This document shows, one piece after another, positions 1-7,718 of a stretch of 64,000 bases of DNA. The stretch is from assembly GCA_963761735.1 (NCBI GenBank), contig CAVXHQ010000005.1:744001-808000 (forward strand), read 5' to 3'. A program made the translations under genes and the position numbers. Positions within the stretch are counted from its first letter, which is position 1; each line of letters begins with the position of its first letter. The notes under the pieces are model-generated. The model saw only the letters and a list, made by a program, of their open reading frames with translations, was not told where the DNA came from and ran no database searches. The DNA is from CAVXHQ01 sp963761735 (GTDB taxonomy: Bacteria > Pseudomonadota > Alphaproteobacteria > Rhodobacterales > Rhodobacteraceae).

Positions 1-308
1 ATCTCCTGCACCTCGACCCGGCCACGCAGCAGGGCGGAGCGGTTCCAGTCGAGCGCGAGGTCGGTGGCGCGCAGCCAGACACCGTCGGTGTCGGCGATGG
101 TCAACTCGCCCACGACAGCGCGGCTCGACAGGGCACCGTCGAAGCCCTCGATGCGGACGGTGGTGCCTTCGTTGGACAGGTTGTCCTCGATCAGGCCCTG
201 GATAAAGCCGACGTCGCGGTCCTCCTGGGCGGCCTGCGCGAAAACAGGTGTGATGAAAAAGGGCGTTACAACGAGCGTCGCGGCAAGCGCGAAAGGTTGA
301 AACCGCAT
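1..308 (-). CDS. tamB: TamB, translocation and assembly module inner-membrane component (N-terminal part, runs off the window)
   Basis: Only the first ~102 residues are visible; the gene continues beyond base 1. The start is a hydrophobic signal/anchor (MRFQPFALAATLVV...) ending near FAQA, then an acidic stretch and the pattern 'GTTVRIEGFDGALSSRA...LTIADTDGVWL', typical of the TamB N-terminus. In the family, TamB is a very long periplasm-spanning beta-helical protein anchored in the inner membrane that works with TamA to insert outer-membrane proteins or move lipids. The ATG overlaps the stop of the upstream TamA gene (TGATG), so the two are translationally coupled. The identification rests on the fragment plus the tamA context. 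Confidence 0.85.
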   Translation of the reverse strand, partial: MRFQPFALAATLVVTPFFITPVFAQAAQEDRDVGFIQGLIEDNLSNEGTTVRIEGFDGALSSRAVVGELTIADTDGVWLRATDLALDWNRSALLRGRVEVQE

Positions 309-2266
309 CAGAACGCCTGCCCTATGCCGATATAGAATTCCACGTTTTCATAGGCGTCGTCACCGGTGACAGGCGTTGCCACGTCAAGGCGGATGGGCCC
401 GATCCCGGTGTCATAGCGCAGCCCGAAGCCTGCGCCCGCGTGATAGTCGTCGCCCGTTCGCGGCACTGCATCGGGGCCGACCATCCCGAAATCGTAAAAT
501 CCCACAAGGGAAATGGCGTCGGTCACGCCCACCCGCGCCTCGAACTGCGCGCCCACGAACGAGGCGCCGCCGGTTTCCGCAACGACGACGCCGTCGCCGA
601 AATTCGCCAGATAAGTCAGCCCTAGCGACTGATACGGAAGACCGCGAACGGTGCCACCGCCACCCGAATAGAACAGGTAGTCCGCCGGTGCCTCTGTCAC
701 GTCTGCGCCGACGACAGATCCGATCTGGCCGCGCGCGGCCAGCGTGAACCGCGCGTCCGCCCCGAACGAGTAATACGCCCGCGCATCGGCCAACAGCCGC
801 GCGCCCGATCCCGCATCGCCCGACACGCCGACAAAGGGCGTCACATCGAGGTCGAGGTAATAGCCCGACGTCGGATCGAGCGCCTTGTCGCGCCGGTCCA
901 GCGTGCCGGACAGGGGGGCGGTGATCAGCGTGTAGTCGCGGTCGCGCGTCGGGGTTTCCTCGCGCGCGATCAGCACGCCAAGGCCCGCCTCGAGGGTCAG
1001 CGTGTCGGTGGAATATTGCAACAACCCGCCGCTGGCGCTGATCTGCTCGAGGTAATAGCGCGGTTCGTCCTCGACGCCGATCTCGAAGTTCAGGGTCAGG
1101 TCGATGTCGGGCCGGAACGTCGCGGGGCGCGAAAACGCAAGGGCGATGCGGTAATCGACGCCGTCTTCACCGTCGGCGGCGCGCTCGATGTTGCCGGTCT
1201 CGATGCCCGAAACCTCGCCGTCGATCCGGAACCGCTCGGCCCCGCCCAGCAGGTTGCGGTGCAGCCAGAACGCCGACAGCGTCACCCCGTCGAGGGTGGA
1301 ATACTCGGCCCCGAAACCGATGCGCCGGGGCGCCGCCTCGGTGATCTGCGCGGTGATCGGCAGGGTGCCGTCCGGCCCGTCGGTTTCGCGTTCGATCAGG
1401 GCGACGGCGGAAAACGCGCCGGCACGGCGCAGGCGGGTCTGGGCGCGGTCAAGCTCGCGGGGGGAATAGATCTCGCCTTCGGGCAGGCCCGCGATCTCGA
1501 CGATGCGCTGGGTGCGTACGGCCTCGTTGCCGGTGACGGCCAGCGGGCCGAACCGCAGTTGCGGGCCGGTCACGATCTCGACGCGGGCGTCGAGCGTACT
1601 GCCGGGATGATTGGCGGTGATCTGCTGCGCGCCCGGCGCGACGCGGGGATAGCCCTCGGCGCGCCACTGGGCCGTCGCGGCGGACACGGCGGCGCGGATC
1701 GCCTCGGCACGCGCGACCTCGCCGGGGGCAAACCCCCCGGGCAGCACCGTCTGCCCGGCGAGCGGCACCACCTCGGCCTGGCCGAACACGAATTCCGGCC
1801 CCGGCGTGACGGTGATCACGATCCCGCCCAGGACGTCGGGCGCATCCAGCGGGGCGATGCCCGACACCTCGCGCCCGTCGGCGGTGATGGAAATGGTGCC
1901 GCCATAGCGCCCTTCGGCGTAAAGGCCTGTCAGGATGCGGCGATAATCGGCCCGCGCGGCGGCGATGAAATCGGTGGCGCTCGGCTGCTCCCGCCCGTCC
2001 TCGAGAACGGTCAGGGACAGGGCCAGCGAGGCGTTTTCGAGGGTGGCGCGCAGATCCTCTTCGACGTTCCGCGGCAGCACGATCTCGACGGTTTGGGACA
2101 GGGCGGTGGTGGCCAGCAGCGCGGCGCAGAGGGCGATGCCCGCCGCACGCGGCACAACGCGCCCCGCCGCACGTGGCGCAAAGCGCCCGGCCGCACGCGG
2201 CAGCAATTCAACGGTGGCAGCCGGCAATGCTTGCCCAGCCGCACGCGGCAGATATTTCGATGTCAC
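308..2266 (-). CDS. tamA: TamA, BamA/TamA-family outer-membrane assembly protein
   Basis: 652 residues from a GTG start. The N-terminus has a signal-like hydrophobic stretch (IALCAALLATTALSQ, about residues 43-58) preceded by an odd PRAAG-repeat segment. Three POTRA-like modules follow to about residue 280, then a 16-strand beta-barrel with the conserved VRGLPYQ loop motif and a terminal aromatic (IGQAF), the BamA-complex recognition signal of outer-membrane barrels. It sits in the outer membrane and acts with TamB, encoded immediately downstream with an overlapping stop/start. The true start may lie inside or after the PRAAG repeats, because the n-region would otherwise be about 40 residues long. 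Confidence 0.93.
   Translation of the reverse strand: MTSKYLPRAAGQALPAATVELLPRAAGRFAPRAAGRVVPRAAGIALCAALLATTALSQTVEIVLPRNVEEDLRATLENASLALSLTVLEDGREQPSATDFIAAARADYRRILTGLYAEGRYGGTISITADGREVSGIAPLDAPDVLGGIVITVTPGPEFVFGQAEVVPLAGQTVLPGGFAPGEVARAEAIRAAVSAATAQWRAEGYPRVAPGAQQITANHPGSTLDARVEIVTGPQLRFGPLAVTGNEAVRTQRIVEIAGLPEGEIYSPRELDRAQTRLRRAGAFSAVALIERETDGPDGTLPITAQITEAAPRRIGFGAEYSTLDGVTLSAFWLHRNLLGGAERFRIDGEVSGIETGNIERAADGEDGVDYRIALAFSRPATFRPDIDLTLNFEIGVEDEPRYYLEQISASGGLLQYSTDTLTLEAGLGVLIAREETPTRDRDYTLITAPLSGTLDRRDKALDPTSGYYLDLDVTPFVGVSGDAGSGARLLADARAYYSFGADARFTLAARGQIGSVVGADVTEAPADYLFYSGGGGTVRGLPYQSLGLTYLANFGDGVVVAETGGASFVGAQFEARVGVTDAISLVGFYDFGMVGPDAVPRTGDDYHAGAGFGLRYDTGIGPIRLDVATPVTGDDAYENVEFYIGIGQAF
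2142..2250. repeat. 24-bp-period tandem array at the 5' end of tamA
   Basis: The 12-13-mer gccgcacgcggc(a) recurs at 2142, 2166, 2190 and 2238, with a degenerate copy near 2214, giving a 24-bp period. In the tamA frame this encodes repeated PRAAG octapeptide units ahead of the signal peptide. The core is close to palindromic, so single strands could fold back. The period keeps the reading frame. Confidence 0.9.
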
Positions 2267-2481
2267 CCGGCAGGTCCCCCGTCGTCATGTGCAGGCTCTT
2301 GTTACATGTGGCCCTGAGTGCAACCAGTAGTGTGATCGCCCGAAACGGATACTATAGCGCATTTTGTCGCGGCGTAAGTGTCATGGGACATTTCGCCCGC
2401 TAAAACCGACCCGCCATCACCCAAAAATGAACGCGCTCCTGCATGTTTCGCGCGAACGGTCCGTCCGGACGCCTTGCGCGG

Positions 2482-3252
2482 CTAGGACGCGAACGGATCC
2501 GCCGGGTACACGACACGGGCAAGATACAGCCCGCCGGGCGGTGCCACGGTCCCGCAGGCGGCCCGGTCGCGCGCGGCGAGGGCACGGGCCACGTCGTCCG
2601 GCGCCCATTTACCCCGTCCCACATGTTCGAGCGTGCCGACGATGGAGCGGACCTGATTGTGCAGGAACGACCGGGCGCGCAGGGCAAACCGGAATTCGGT
2701 TCCGCCGGGTATCGGGTGGCTCGTGATGTCGAGCGCATCGAGTGTCTTGACCGGCGAGTGCGCCTGACACATCGCCGCCCGGAACGTGGTGAAATCGTGG
2801 TGCCCCACAAGGTGCCGCGCACCGATGCGCATCGCCTTGAGATCGAGCGGGTTCTTCACCTGCCAGACCAGTCCCGCGTCATGGGTCAGCGGTGCGCGGC
2901 GCGCCTGCACCCGAAACAGATACTGCCGTTCGAGGGCGGAAAACCGGGCGTGCCAGGTATCGGGCACGCGCGCCGCGGCGGTGATGGCGACCGGCGCAGG
3001 CCTGAGGTGGTAATTCATCGCCGCCGCCAGCCGGAACGGGTCCCAGTCGCGCGACAGGTCGGCGTGGGCCGTCTGGCCGGTGGCGTGGACGCCCGCATCG
3101 GTGCGCCCGGCGGCGGCGATGGTGTGGGGGCCGGGGTCGATCCGGCCAAGGGCGGCCTCGATGGCACCCTGAACCGTCACCGGGCCGTCCTGACGCTGCC
3201 AGCCCGAAAACGGGCCGCCGTGATACTCGACGATGAATGCATAGCGAGGCAT
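2482..3252 (-). CDS. truA: tRNA pseudouridine(38-40) synthase TruA
   Basis: 256 residues, the usual length. TruA converts uridines 38-40 of the tRNA anticodon arm to pseudouridine. The N-terminus MPRYAFIVEYHGGPFSGWQRQ is the standard TruA opening, and the catalytic aspartate is D52 in GRTDAGVHA. The pattern HDFTTFRA...SPVKTLDALDI and the late RSFLHNQVRSIVGTLEHVGRG are also characteristic. It is transcribed in the same direction as tamA but separated from it by about 215 bp, so co-transcription is not obvious. Confidence 0.97.
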   Translation of the reverse strand: MPRYAFIVEYHGGPFSGWQRQDGPVTVQGAIEAALGRIDPGPHTIAAAGRTDAGVHATGQTAHADLSRDWDPFRLAAAMNYHLRPAPVAITAAARVPDTWHARFSALERQYLFRVQARRAPLTHDAGLVWQVKNPLDLKAMRIGARHLVGHHDFTTFRAAMCQAHSPVKTLDALDITSHPIPGGTEFRFALRARSFLHNQVRSIVGTLEHVGRGKWAPDDVARALAARDRAACGTVAPPGGLYLARVVYPADPFAS

Positions 3253-3421
3253 GGGGCGGGGCTATGCCGTGGACGCGCGAAGATCAATCGGGTGCCGCCG
3301 TGTTCGGGGCACATTCGGGCGTCCGGGATGCACGGCGCGCGGGGCCGCGCGAAATGCCGCGCGCCCCTCGTCATCGCCGCGATGAGGGCCTATCTTGCGA
3401 GTTGAGGCGGCGCAGGGCCCG

Positions 3422-3450
3422 CAAGGGCGAGGGCCCCACAAGGGCGAGGG
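3422..3450 (+). repeat. Duplicated 17-bp unit carrying the ribosome-binding site of ycjX
   Basis: caagggcgaggg occurs at 3422-3433 and again at 3439-3450, a 17-bp period. The second copy supplies the gaggg Shine-Dalgarno-like stretch 6 nt before the GTG start at 3457, so the duplication copies a translation signal. Confidence 0.75.
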
Positions 3451-3456
3451 TAAAGC

Positions 3457-4881
3457 GTGGTCGTAGCGGCAGTTGTGGACGGGGCGATGCGGCAGGTGGG
3501 CCGCGTGGGCGAGGCGCTGACATCGCCGTTTTCGGATACCGTGGTGCGTCTGGGCGTCACCGGCCTGTCCCGCGCGGGCAAGACGGTGTTCATCACCTCG
3601 CTGGTGGCGAACCTGCTGGACCGGGGGCGGATGCCGCAACTGTCGGCAGCCGCGTCTGGCCGGGTGCGCGGCGTCTACCTGCAACCGCAGCCCGACGACA
3701 CCCTGCCGCGTTTTCCCTACGAGGACCACATCGCGCGGCTGACCTCGGCCACGCCCGACTGGCCCGACGGCACCCGGCAGATCAGCGAGCTGCGCCTGTC
3801 GTTCCGGGTGCAGCCGAGCGGATTGCTGTCCGGGTTTTCCGGGCCGAGGACGGTGCATCTGGATATCGTGGATTACCCGGGCGAATGGCTCCTCGATCTG
3901 GGTCTGATGGACCTGACGTTCGACGCCTGGTCCGCCGCCGTGCTCGACCGGATGGCGGGCCGCGCGCAGGCCGAGCCGTTCCTTGCAGCGCTGTCGGGCG
4001 TCGATCCGGCCCAGCGCCTCGACGAGCCGCAGGCGCGGGATCTTGCGCGGGCGTTCACCGGCTATCTCGTGGCGGCGCGGGCGGCCGGCTACGCCGATTG
4101 CACGCCCGGACGGTTCGTGCTGCCGGGCGATCTGGCGGGCTCTCCGGTGCTGACGTTCGCGCCGCTGCGGCCCGGAACCGCATCGAAACCCTGGCCCCGC
4201 GGATCGCTGGGCCGGGAATGCGCGCGCCGGTTCGAGGCCTATAAATCCCGCGTCGTCACGCCGTTCTTTCGCGATCACTTCGCCCGGATCGACCGGCAGA
4301 TCGTGCTCGTCGACGTGCTGGGCGCGATTGCGGGCGGGCCCCGCGCCCTCGAGGACCTGCGTCGCGCGATGGCCGATATCCTGGGCGCGTTCCGGACCGG
4401 GCGCAACGGCTGGCTGTCGCGCCTGCGCGCCGGGCGGCGGGTGGACAGGATCCTGTTCGCGGCGACCAAGGCCGATCATCTGCACCACGCGCAGCACGGC
4501 GCGCTGACGGATATCACGCAGGCACTGCTGCGCGAGGCACGCGACCGGGCGTCGTTTTCGGGGGCAAGGACACAAGCCATGTCCATCGCCGCCCTGCGCA
4601 CGACCGTCGAAGAGACGGTGCAGCACGGTGGCGCCGACCTCGATGTGGTGCGGGGCCGCGCGCTCGATACGGGGCGGCAGGTCGCGGCCTATCCCGGCCT
4701 GCTGCCGACCGATCCCGCGCATCTGCTGTCGCCCGCCCGCGAAGGGGCGCTGGACTGGACCGACGCGGCCTATTCGGCGGCGCGCTTTGCACCGGCCCGG
4801 CTGACCCTGAAACCCGGCGAGGGGCCACCGCATATCCGCCTCGACCGGGCCGCCGAATTCCTGTTCGGAGACAAGTTGTGA
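3457..4881 (+). CDS. ycjX: YcjX family P-loop GTPase-like protein (DUF463)
   Basis: 474 residues. A P-loop, GLSRAGKTVFIT, lies at residues 36-47, followed by 'YPGEWLLDLGL' and 'ILFAATKADHLHH', the YcjX signatures (the latter a NKXD-like base-recognition site, TKAD). YcjX proteins are cytoplasmic NTP-binding proteins of the stress-induced YcjX-YcjF pair; the exact function is unresolved, though structural work places them near dynamin-like GTPases. The chosen GTG at 3457 has a gaggg site 6 nt upstream; an ATG at 3487 is an alternative. The stop overlaps the GTG of the next gene by 4 nt, so the two are coupled. Confidence 0.9.
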   Translation: MVVAAVVDGAMRQVGRVGEALTSPFSDTVVRLGVTGLSRAGKTVFITSLVANLLDRGRMPQLSAAASGRVRGVYLQPQPDDTLPRFPYEDHIARLTSATPDWPDGTRQISELRLSFRVQPSGLLSGFSGPRTVHLDIVDYPGEWLLDLGLMDLTFDAWSAAVLDRMAGRAQAEPFLAALSGVDPAQRLDEPQARDLARAFTGYLVAARAAGYADCTPGRFVLPGDLAGSPVLTFAPLRPGTASKPWPRGSLGRECARRFEAYKSRVVTPFFRDHFARIDRQIVLVDVLGAIAGGPRALEDLRRAMADILGAFRTGRNGWLSRLRAGRRVDRILFAATKADHLHHAQHGALTDITQALLREARDRASFSGARTQAMSIAALRTTVEETVQHGGADLDVVRGRALDTGRQVAAYPGLLPTDPAHLLSPAREGALDWTDAAYSAARFAPARLTLKPGEGPPHIRLDRAAEFLFGDKL

Positions 4882-5915
4882 GCCGCCCCGATGGGGGGCC
4901 CGGGAGTGGCCCCGGTCGTGGTCCCGAGAGTGGTCCCGTGCTGATCGACCTCGATCAGGACACGGCCGCCGCCCCCGATGCGGCACCGCCGGTCCCCGAC
5001 GCGGGCCCGCTGCCCGAAGGGCGCGCGATGCGGGCCGCCGCCGCATTGGCAACCGCCCGCCCGTCCCGGCTCGGGCGCTGGCTGATCTGGTCGGGCACCG
5101 CGCTGCTCGGGTTCATCGTGTCGCTTGCGGCGTGGACCTATGTGACGGATCTGCTGGCGCGGGCGCCTGTCCTGGGGGCGGTGGCCACGGCGCTGATGGC
5201 GGTTTTCGCCGGTGCATTGCTGATCGCGGCCTTGCGCGAGGTGGCGGCGATCGGGCGGCTTGGGCGGCTCGACGGGGTACACCGGGCGGCGGTTGCCGCT
5301 GCGGCATCCGGCGTGCGGGCCGAGGTGCAGGACGTGGTGGCGCGGTTGCAGACGCTTTACGCCGGACGCGCCGACATGGCCTGGGGCGCTGCGCGCATCG
5401 CCGAACGTCAGGACGAGATCCTCGACGCCGACGCCCTGCTGATGCTCGCCGAGCGGGCCTGTTTCGAGGGGCTGGATCAGCGCGCCCGGCGCGAGATCGA
5501 GGCCGCGGCGCGGCAGGTGGCGACGGTGACCGCGGTGGTGCCGCTGGCGCTCGCCGATGTGGCCGTGGCGCTGACCGCGAACCTGCGGATGATCCGCCGC
5601 ATCGCCGAAATCTATGGCGGGCGCGCGGGTACGCTGGGCAGCTGGCGGATGGCGCGGGCGGTATTCTCGCATCTGGTGGCGACGGGGGCAGTGGCGGTCG
5701 GTGACGATCTGATCTCGTCCATCGCGGGCGGCGGCATCCTGTCCAAGGTCTCGCGCCGGTTCGGCGAGGGCGTCGTGAACGGTGCCCTGACCGCCCGGGT
5801 CGGCGTCGCCGCGATGGAGGTGTGCCGTCCGATGCCTTTCATGGCTCTGCCGCGTCCGACGGTGACCGGGCTGGTGCGCCGGGCGATGACCGGCCTTTTC
5901 GGGGCGGCGGACTAG
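4878..5915 (+). CDS. ycjF: YcjF family inner-membrane protein (DUF697, TIGR01620)
   Basis: 345 residues from a GTG that overlaps the ycjX stop. Residues about 70-90 (LIWSGTALLGFIVSLAAWTY) and about 100-120 form two transmembrane helices. The rest is a soluble DUF697 domain with 'LTANLRMIRRIAEIYGGR' and a C-terminal glycine-rich segment 'DDLISSIAGGGI'. It is the partner of YcjX, probably the membrane anchor of the pair. The N-terminus contains a low-complexity GPGSGPGRGPESGP stretch made by a 12-bp tandem repeat. Confidence 0.9.
   Translation: MSRPDGGPGSGPGRGPESGPVLIDLDQDTAAAPDAAPPVPDAGPLPEGRAMRAAAALATARPSRLGRWLIWSGTALLGFIVSLAAWTYVTDLLARAPVLGAVATALMAVFAGALLIAALREVAAIGRLGRLDGVHRAAVAAAASGVRAEVQDVVARLQTLYAGRADMAWGAARIAERQDEILDADALLMLAERACFEGLDQRARREIEAAARQVATVTAVVPLALADVAVALTANLRMIRRIAEIYGGRAGTLGSWRMARAVFSHLVATGAVAVGDDLISSIAGGGILSKVSRRFGEGVVNGALTARVGVAAMEVCRPMPFMALPRPTVTGLVRRAMTGLFGAAD
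4897..4941 (+). repeat. 12-bp tandem repeat at the 5' end of ycjF
   Basis: Units ggcccgggagtg, gccccggtcgtg, gtcccgagagtg and a partial gtcccgtg start at 4897, 4909, 4921 and 4933. They encode G-P-x-x repeats just after the start codon. The period is divisible by three. Confidence 0.85.
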
Positions 5916-5999
5916 GGGGCGCTGCCCCCGCCTTCGGCCCCCCGGAGTTTTTAACGCAAGAAAAAGGTGTTTCTAACGCAAGAAAAGGGGGGGGGCGCC
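5916..5999. terminator. Convergent intergenic terminator with duplicated gcaagaaaa tail
   Basis: Between convergent ycjF and the FAD monooxygenase lies a G/C hairpin (gggggcgctgccccc, from about 5916), then ggagttttta and two copies of taacgcaagaaaa (5952 and 5974, 22 bp apart). This resembles the ggagtatttnnngcaagaa tail recurring after genes in Rhodobacterales; related copies are near 11437 and 17981 here. Confidence 0.55.
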
Positions 6000-7232
6000 T
6001 CAAAGGTCTCCGAGCGGGCCGAGCGGCGGCAGCATGGTGCCGCGCACGAGAGCGGACAAGACGCGGGGCAGGGGCGGCGTCTGGCTCAGCGGGAACAGGG
6101 CACGGTCGCGGAGCATCGGCAGGAGGCGGCTGTGGGACTGGTATTGCGGGGTGAAGGCCGCCGAAAATGCCTGATAGGCCCAGACGTGGGCGCGGCGCGC
6201 GGCGGCGTAGAGGGCGCAGGGGTTCTGACCGTCGGCCCTTTCCATCGCGCGCGCCAGTGCCAGCGCATCGAGCAGCGCCATGTTCGCCCCCTGACCGAGC
6301 TGCGGGCTGGCGCGGTGGGCGGCGTCACCGATGTGGACGAGGCGGTCCGAAAAGGGCCGGACCAGCGTGCCGTGGCTGTAGCGGGCCATCGTCATCTGCG
6401 CGGGCGCCGCGATCTTGGCCACGAAGGGGGCAATTGCGGGCCAGAGGTTTTCCGCTTCGGCCCGCCAGGCGGGCAGACCGGCGGCGGCCCAACCGGCGTG
6501 GGCATCCTGCGGCATCGACCAGAAGATCGCGGCCTTGCGCGCGCCGTCCGCATCCGGGGTTCCCAGTGGCAGGACGCCCATCATCCTGTCGGCCCGCCGG
6601 TAGCATTGGCGCAGCTCGTCTTGCGGCAGATCGGTGTCGTCCGGCCAGTCGACAGTGCCCCAGATGGCACCGAACGTCAGCGGGCGGGCGCGCAGCGGCG
6701 ACAGCACCGACGCGGCCCCCGTGGCGTCGATCACCAGATCGAAGGGGCCGTGGTCTGCGGCGGTGCCGTCCGCCGCGCGGGAGTGAAGCGTTGCGTGATC
6801 CGGCGCGCGGGTGATGCCGGTGACCTCGGCGTCCGGCACATAGGGGACGGCGCGTCGGGCGACGGCCTGCCACAGCACGTCGAACAGTGCATGGCGGTGG
6901 ATCGCAAGACCGTGGGCACCGGTGCCGCGGGCATCGTAGGTGACGTCGAGGACGGGGCGGCGATGTTCGGCCTCATGGCCTGCCATTCGGGCGATGGTCG
7001 CGCCGCGGGCATGCGCCTCTGCGTTCACACCGATATGCGCCAGCACGGCCTGACCGACCGGCTGGATCACGAGTCCCGACCCGACGGGGCGCGGGACGGT
7101 GAAACGGTCGAAAAGCCGCACATCGTGACCGGCGTCGGACAGCAGTGCGGCCACCGCGAGCCCGCCGATCCCGGCACCCGCAACGGCGATGCGGGCAGGG
7201 CCGTCGGAGCGATATCGAAGCGCGCTGCTCAT
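6000..7232 (-). CDS. FAD-dependent aromatic-ring-hydroxylase-type monooxygenase
   Basis: 410 residues from the ATG at 7232. Residues about 13-42 form the Rossmann dinucleotide fold (VAGAGIGGLAVAALL, GxGxxG), with DLVIDATGA in the middle and the second FAD motif LVHIGDAAHRASPQLGQGAN near residue 300. This is the group A flavoprotein monooxygenase architecture (salicylate hydroxylase/UbiH-like, NAD(P)H- and O2-dependent). The substrate cannot be read from sequence. The open frame extends 60 codons upstream, but that stretch is proline-rich and coincides with an intergenic repeat, so the ATG before SSALRYRSDG is preferred. It is convergent with ycjF and divergent from ileS. Confidence 0.85.
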   Translation of the reverse strand: MSSALRYRSDGPARIAVAGAGIGGLAVAALLSDAGHDVRLFDRFTVPRPVGSGLVIQPVGQAVLAHIGVNAEAHARGATIARMAGHEAEHRRPVLDVTYDARGTGAHGLAIHRHALFDVLWQAVARRAVPYVPDAEVTGITRAPDHATLHSRAADGTAADHGPFDLVIDATGAASVLSPLRARPLTFGAIWGTVDWPDDTDLPQDELRQCYRRADRMMGVLPLGTPDADGARKAAIFWSMPQDAHAGWAAAGLPAWRAEAENLWPAIAPFVAKIAAPAQMTMARYSHGTLVRPFSDRLVHIGDAAHRASPQLGQGANMALLDALALARAMERADGQNPCALYAAARRAHVWAYQAFSAAFTPQYQSHSRLLPMLRDRALFPLSQTPPLPRVLSALVRGTMLPPLGPLGDL

Positions 7233-7718
7233 CACGCCGGGGTAGGCTGCCGCCGCGCGGGGTGCAATGGCTGTCGGCGCCGCCGGACGGCGTGTGTCCA
7301 CCCGGCAGGGCAGCGAAAAGGGTGTCGGCGCCGCTGGACGGCGCATGGGGGTGTCCGCACTGCATGTCGGCACGGGCAAGGCGGGTTCGGGGGCCAAAGG
7401 GCGAAGCGGCACTCAGGGCGGATCGGGCCGCCCCGTGCCCATCCTGTACGTCGGCCCGTTTCTCGGCTCGGCTTGGCATGGCTTGGCTCGGCGCTCCGGG
7501 GACACAGGCGGGGTTCGCCGGTCGGCAGGGTGCCGTCCTGCCACTGCTTTACCAATGCCACGGGTGGCCCTATAAGGCGCTCCATGATCCGTCAGCAGAT
7601 CCAGAGCATACGAATTACCGCCCCGGCGGCCTGACTGCGCGGGCCCGCCGGACGTCAGGTGTATGAGCGATCGCACCGCCCCCCTCCCCCGAAATAGCCG
7701 ACAAAAGGTGCGAAACCG
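7233..7718. other. Divergent intergenic region upstream of ileS with a ~51-bp spaced repeat
   Basis: A 486-bp non-coding gap. The 20-mer gtcggcgccgccggacggcg occurs at 7273-7292 and, with one mismatch, at 7324-7343. It should hold promoters for the flavoprotein (left) and ileS (right), but no convincing -35/-10 pair or riboswitch is visible. Confidence 0.5.

Noticed and set aside
1016..2317. 433-codon plus-strand frame opposite tamA
   Set aside because: Antisense of tamA with low-complexity composition and no ribosome-binding site.
3262..5052. 596-codon minus-strand frame opposite ycjX
   Set aside because: Shadow frame; the plus strand has the P-loop protein.
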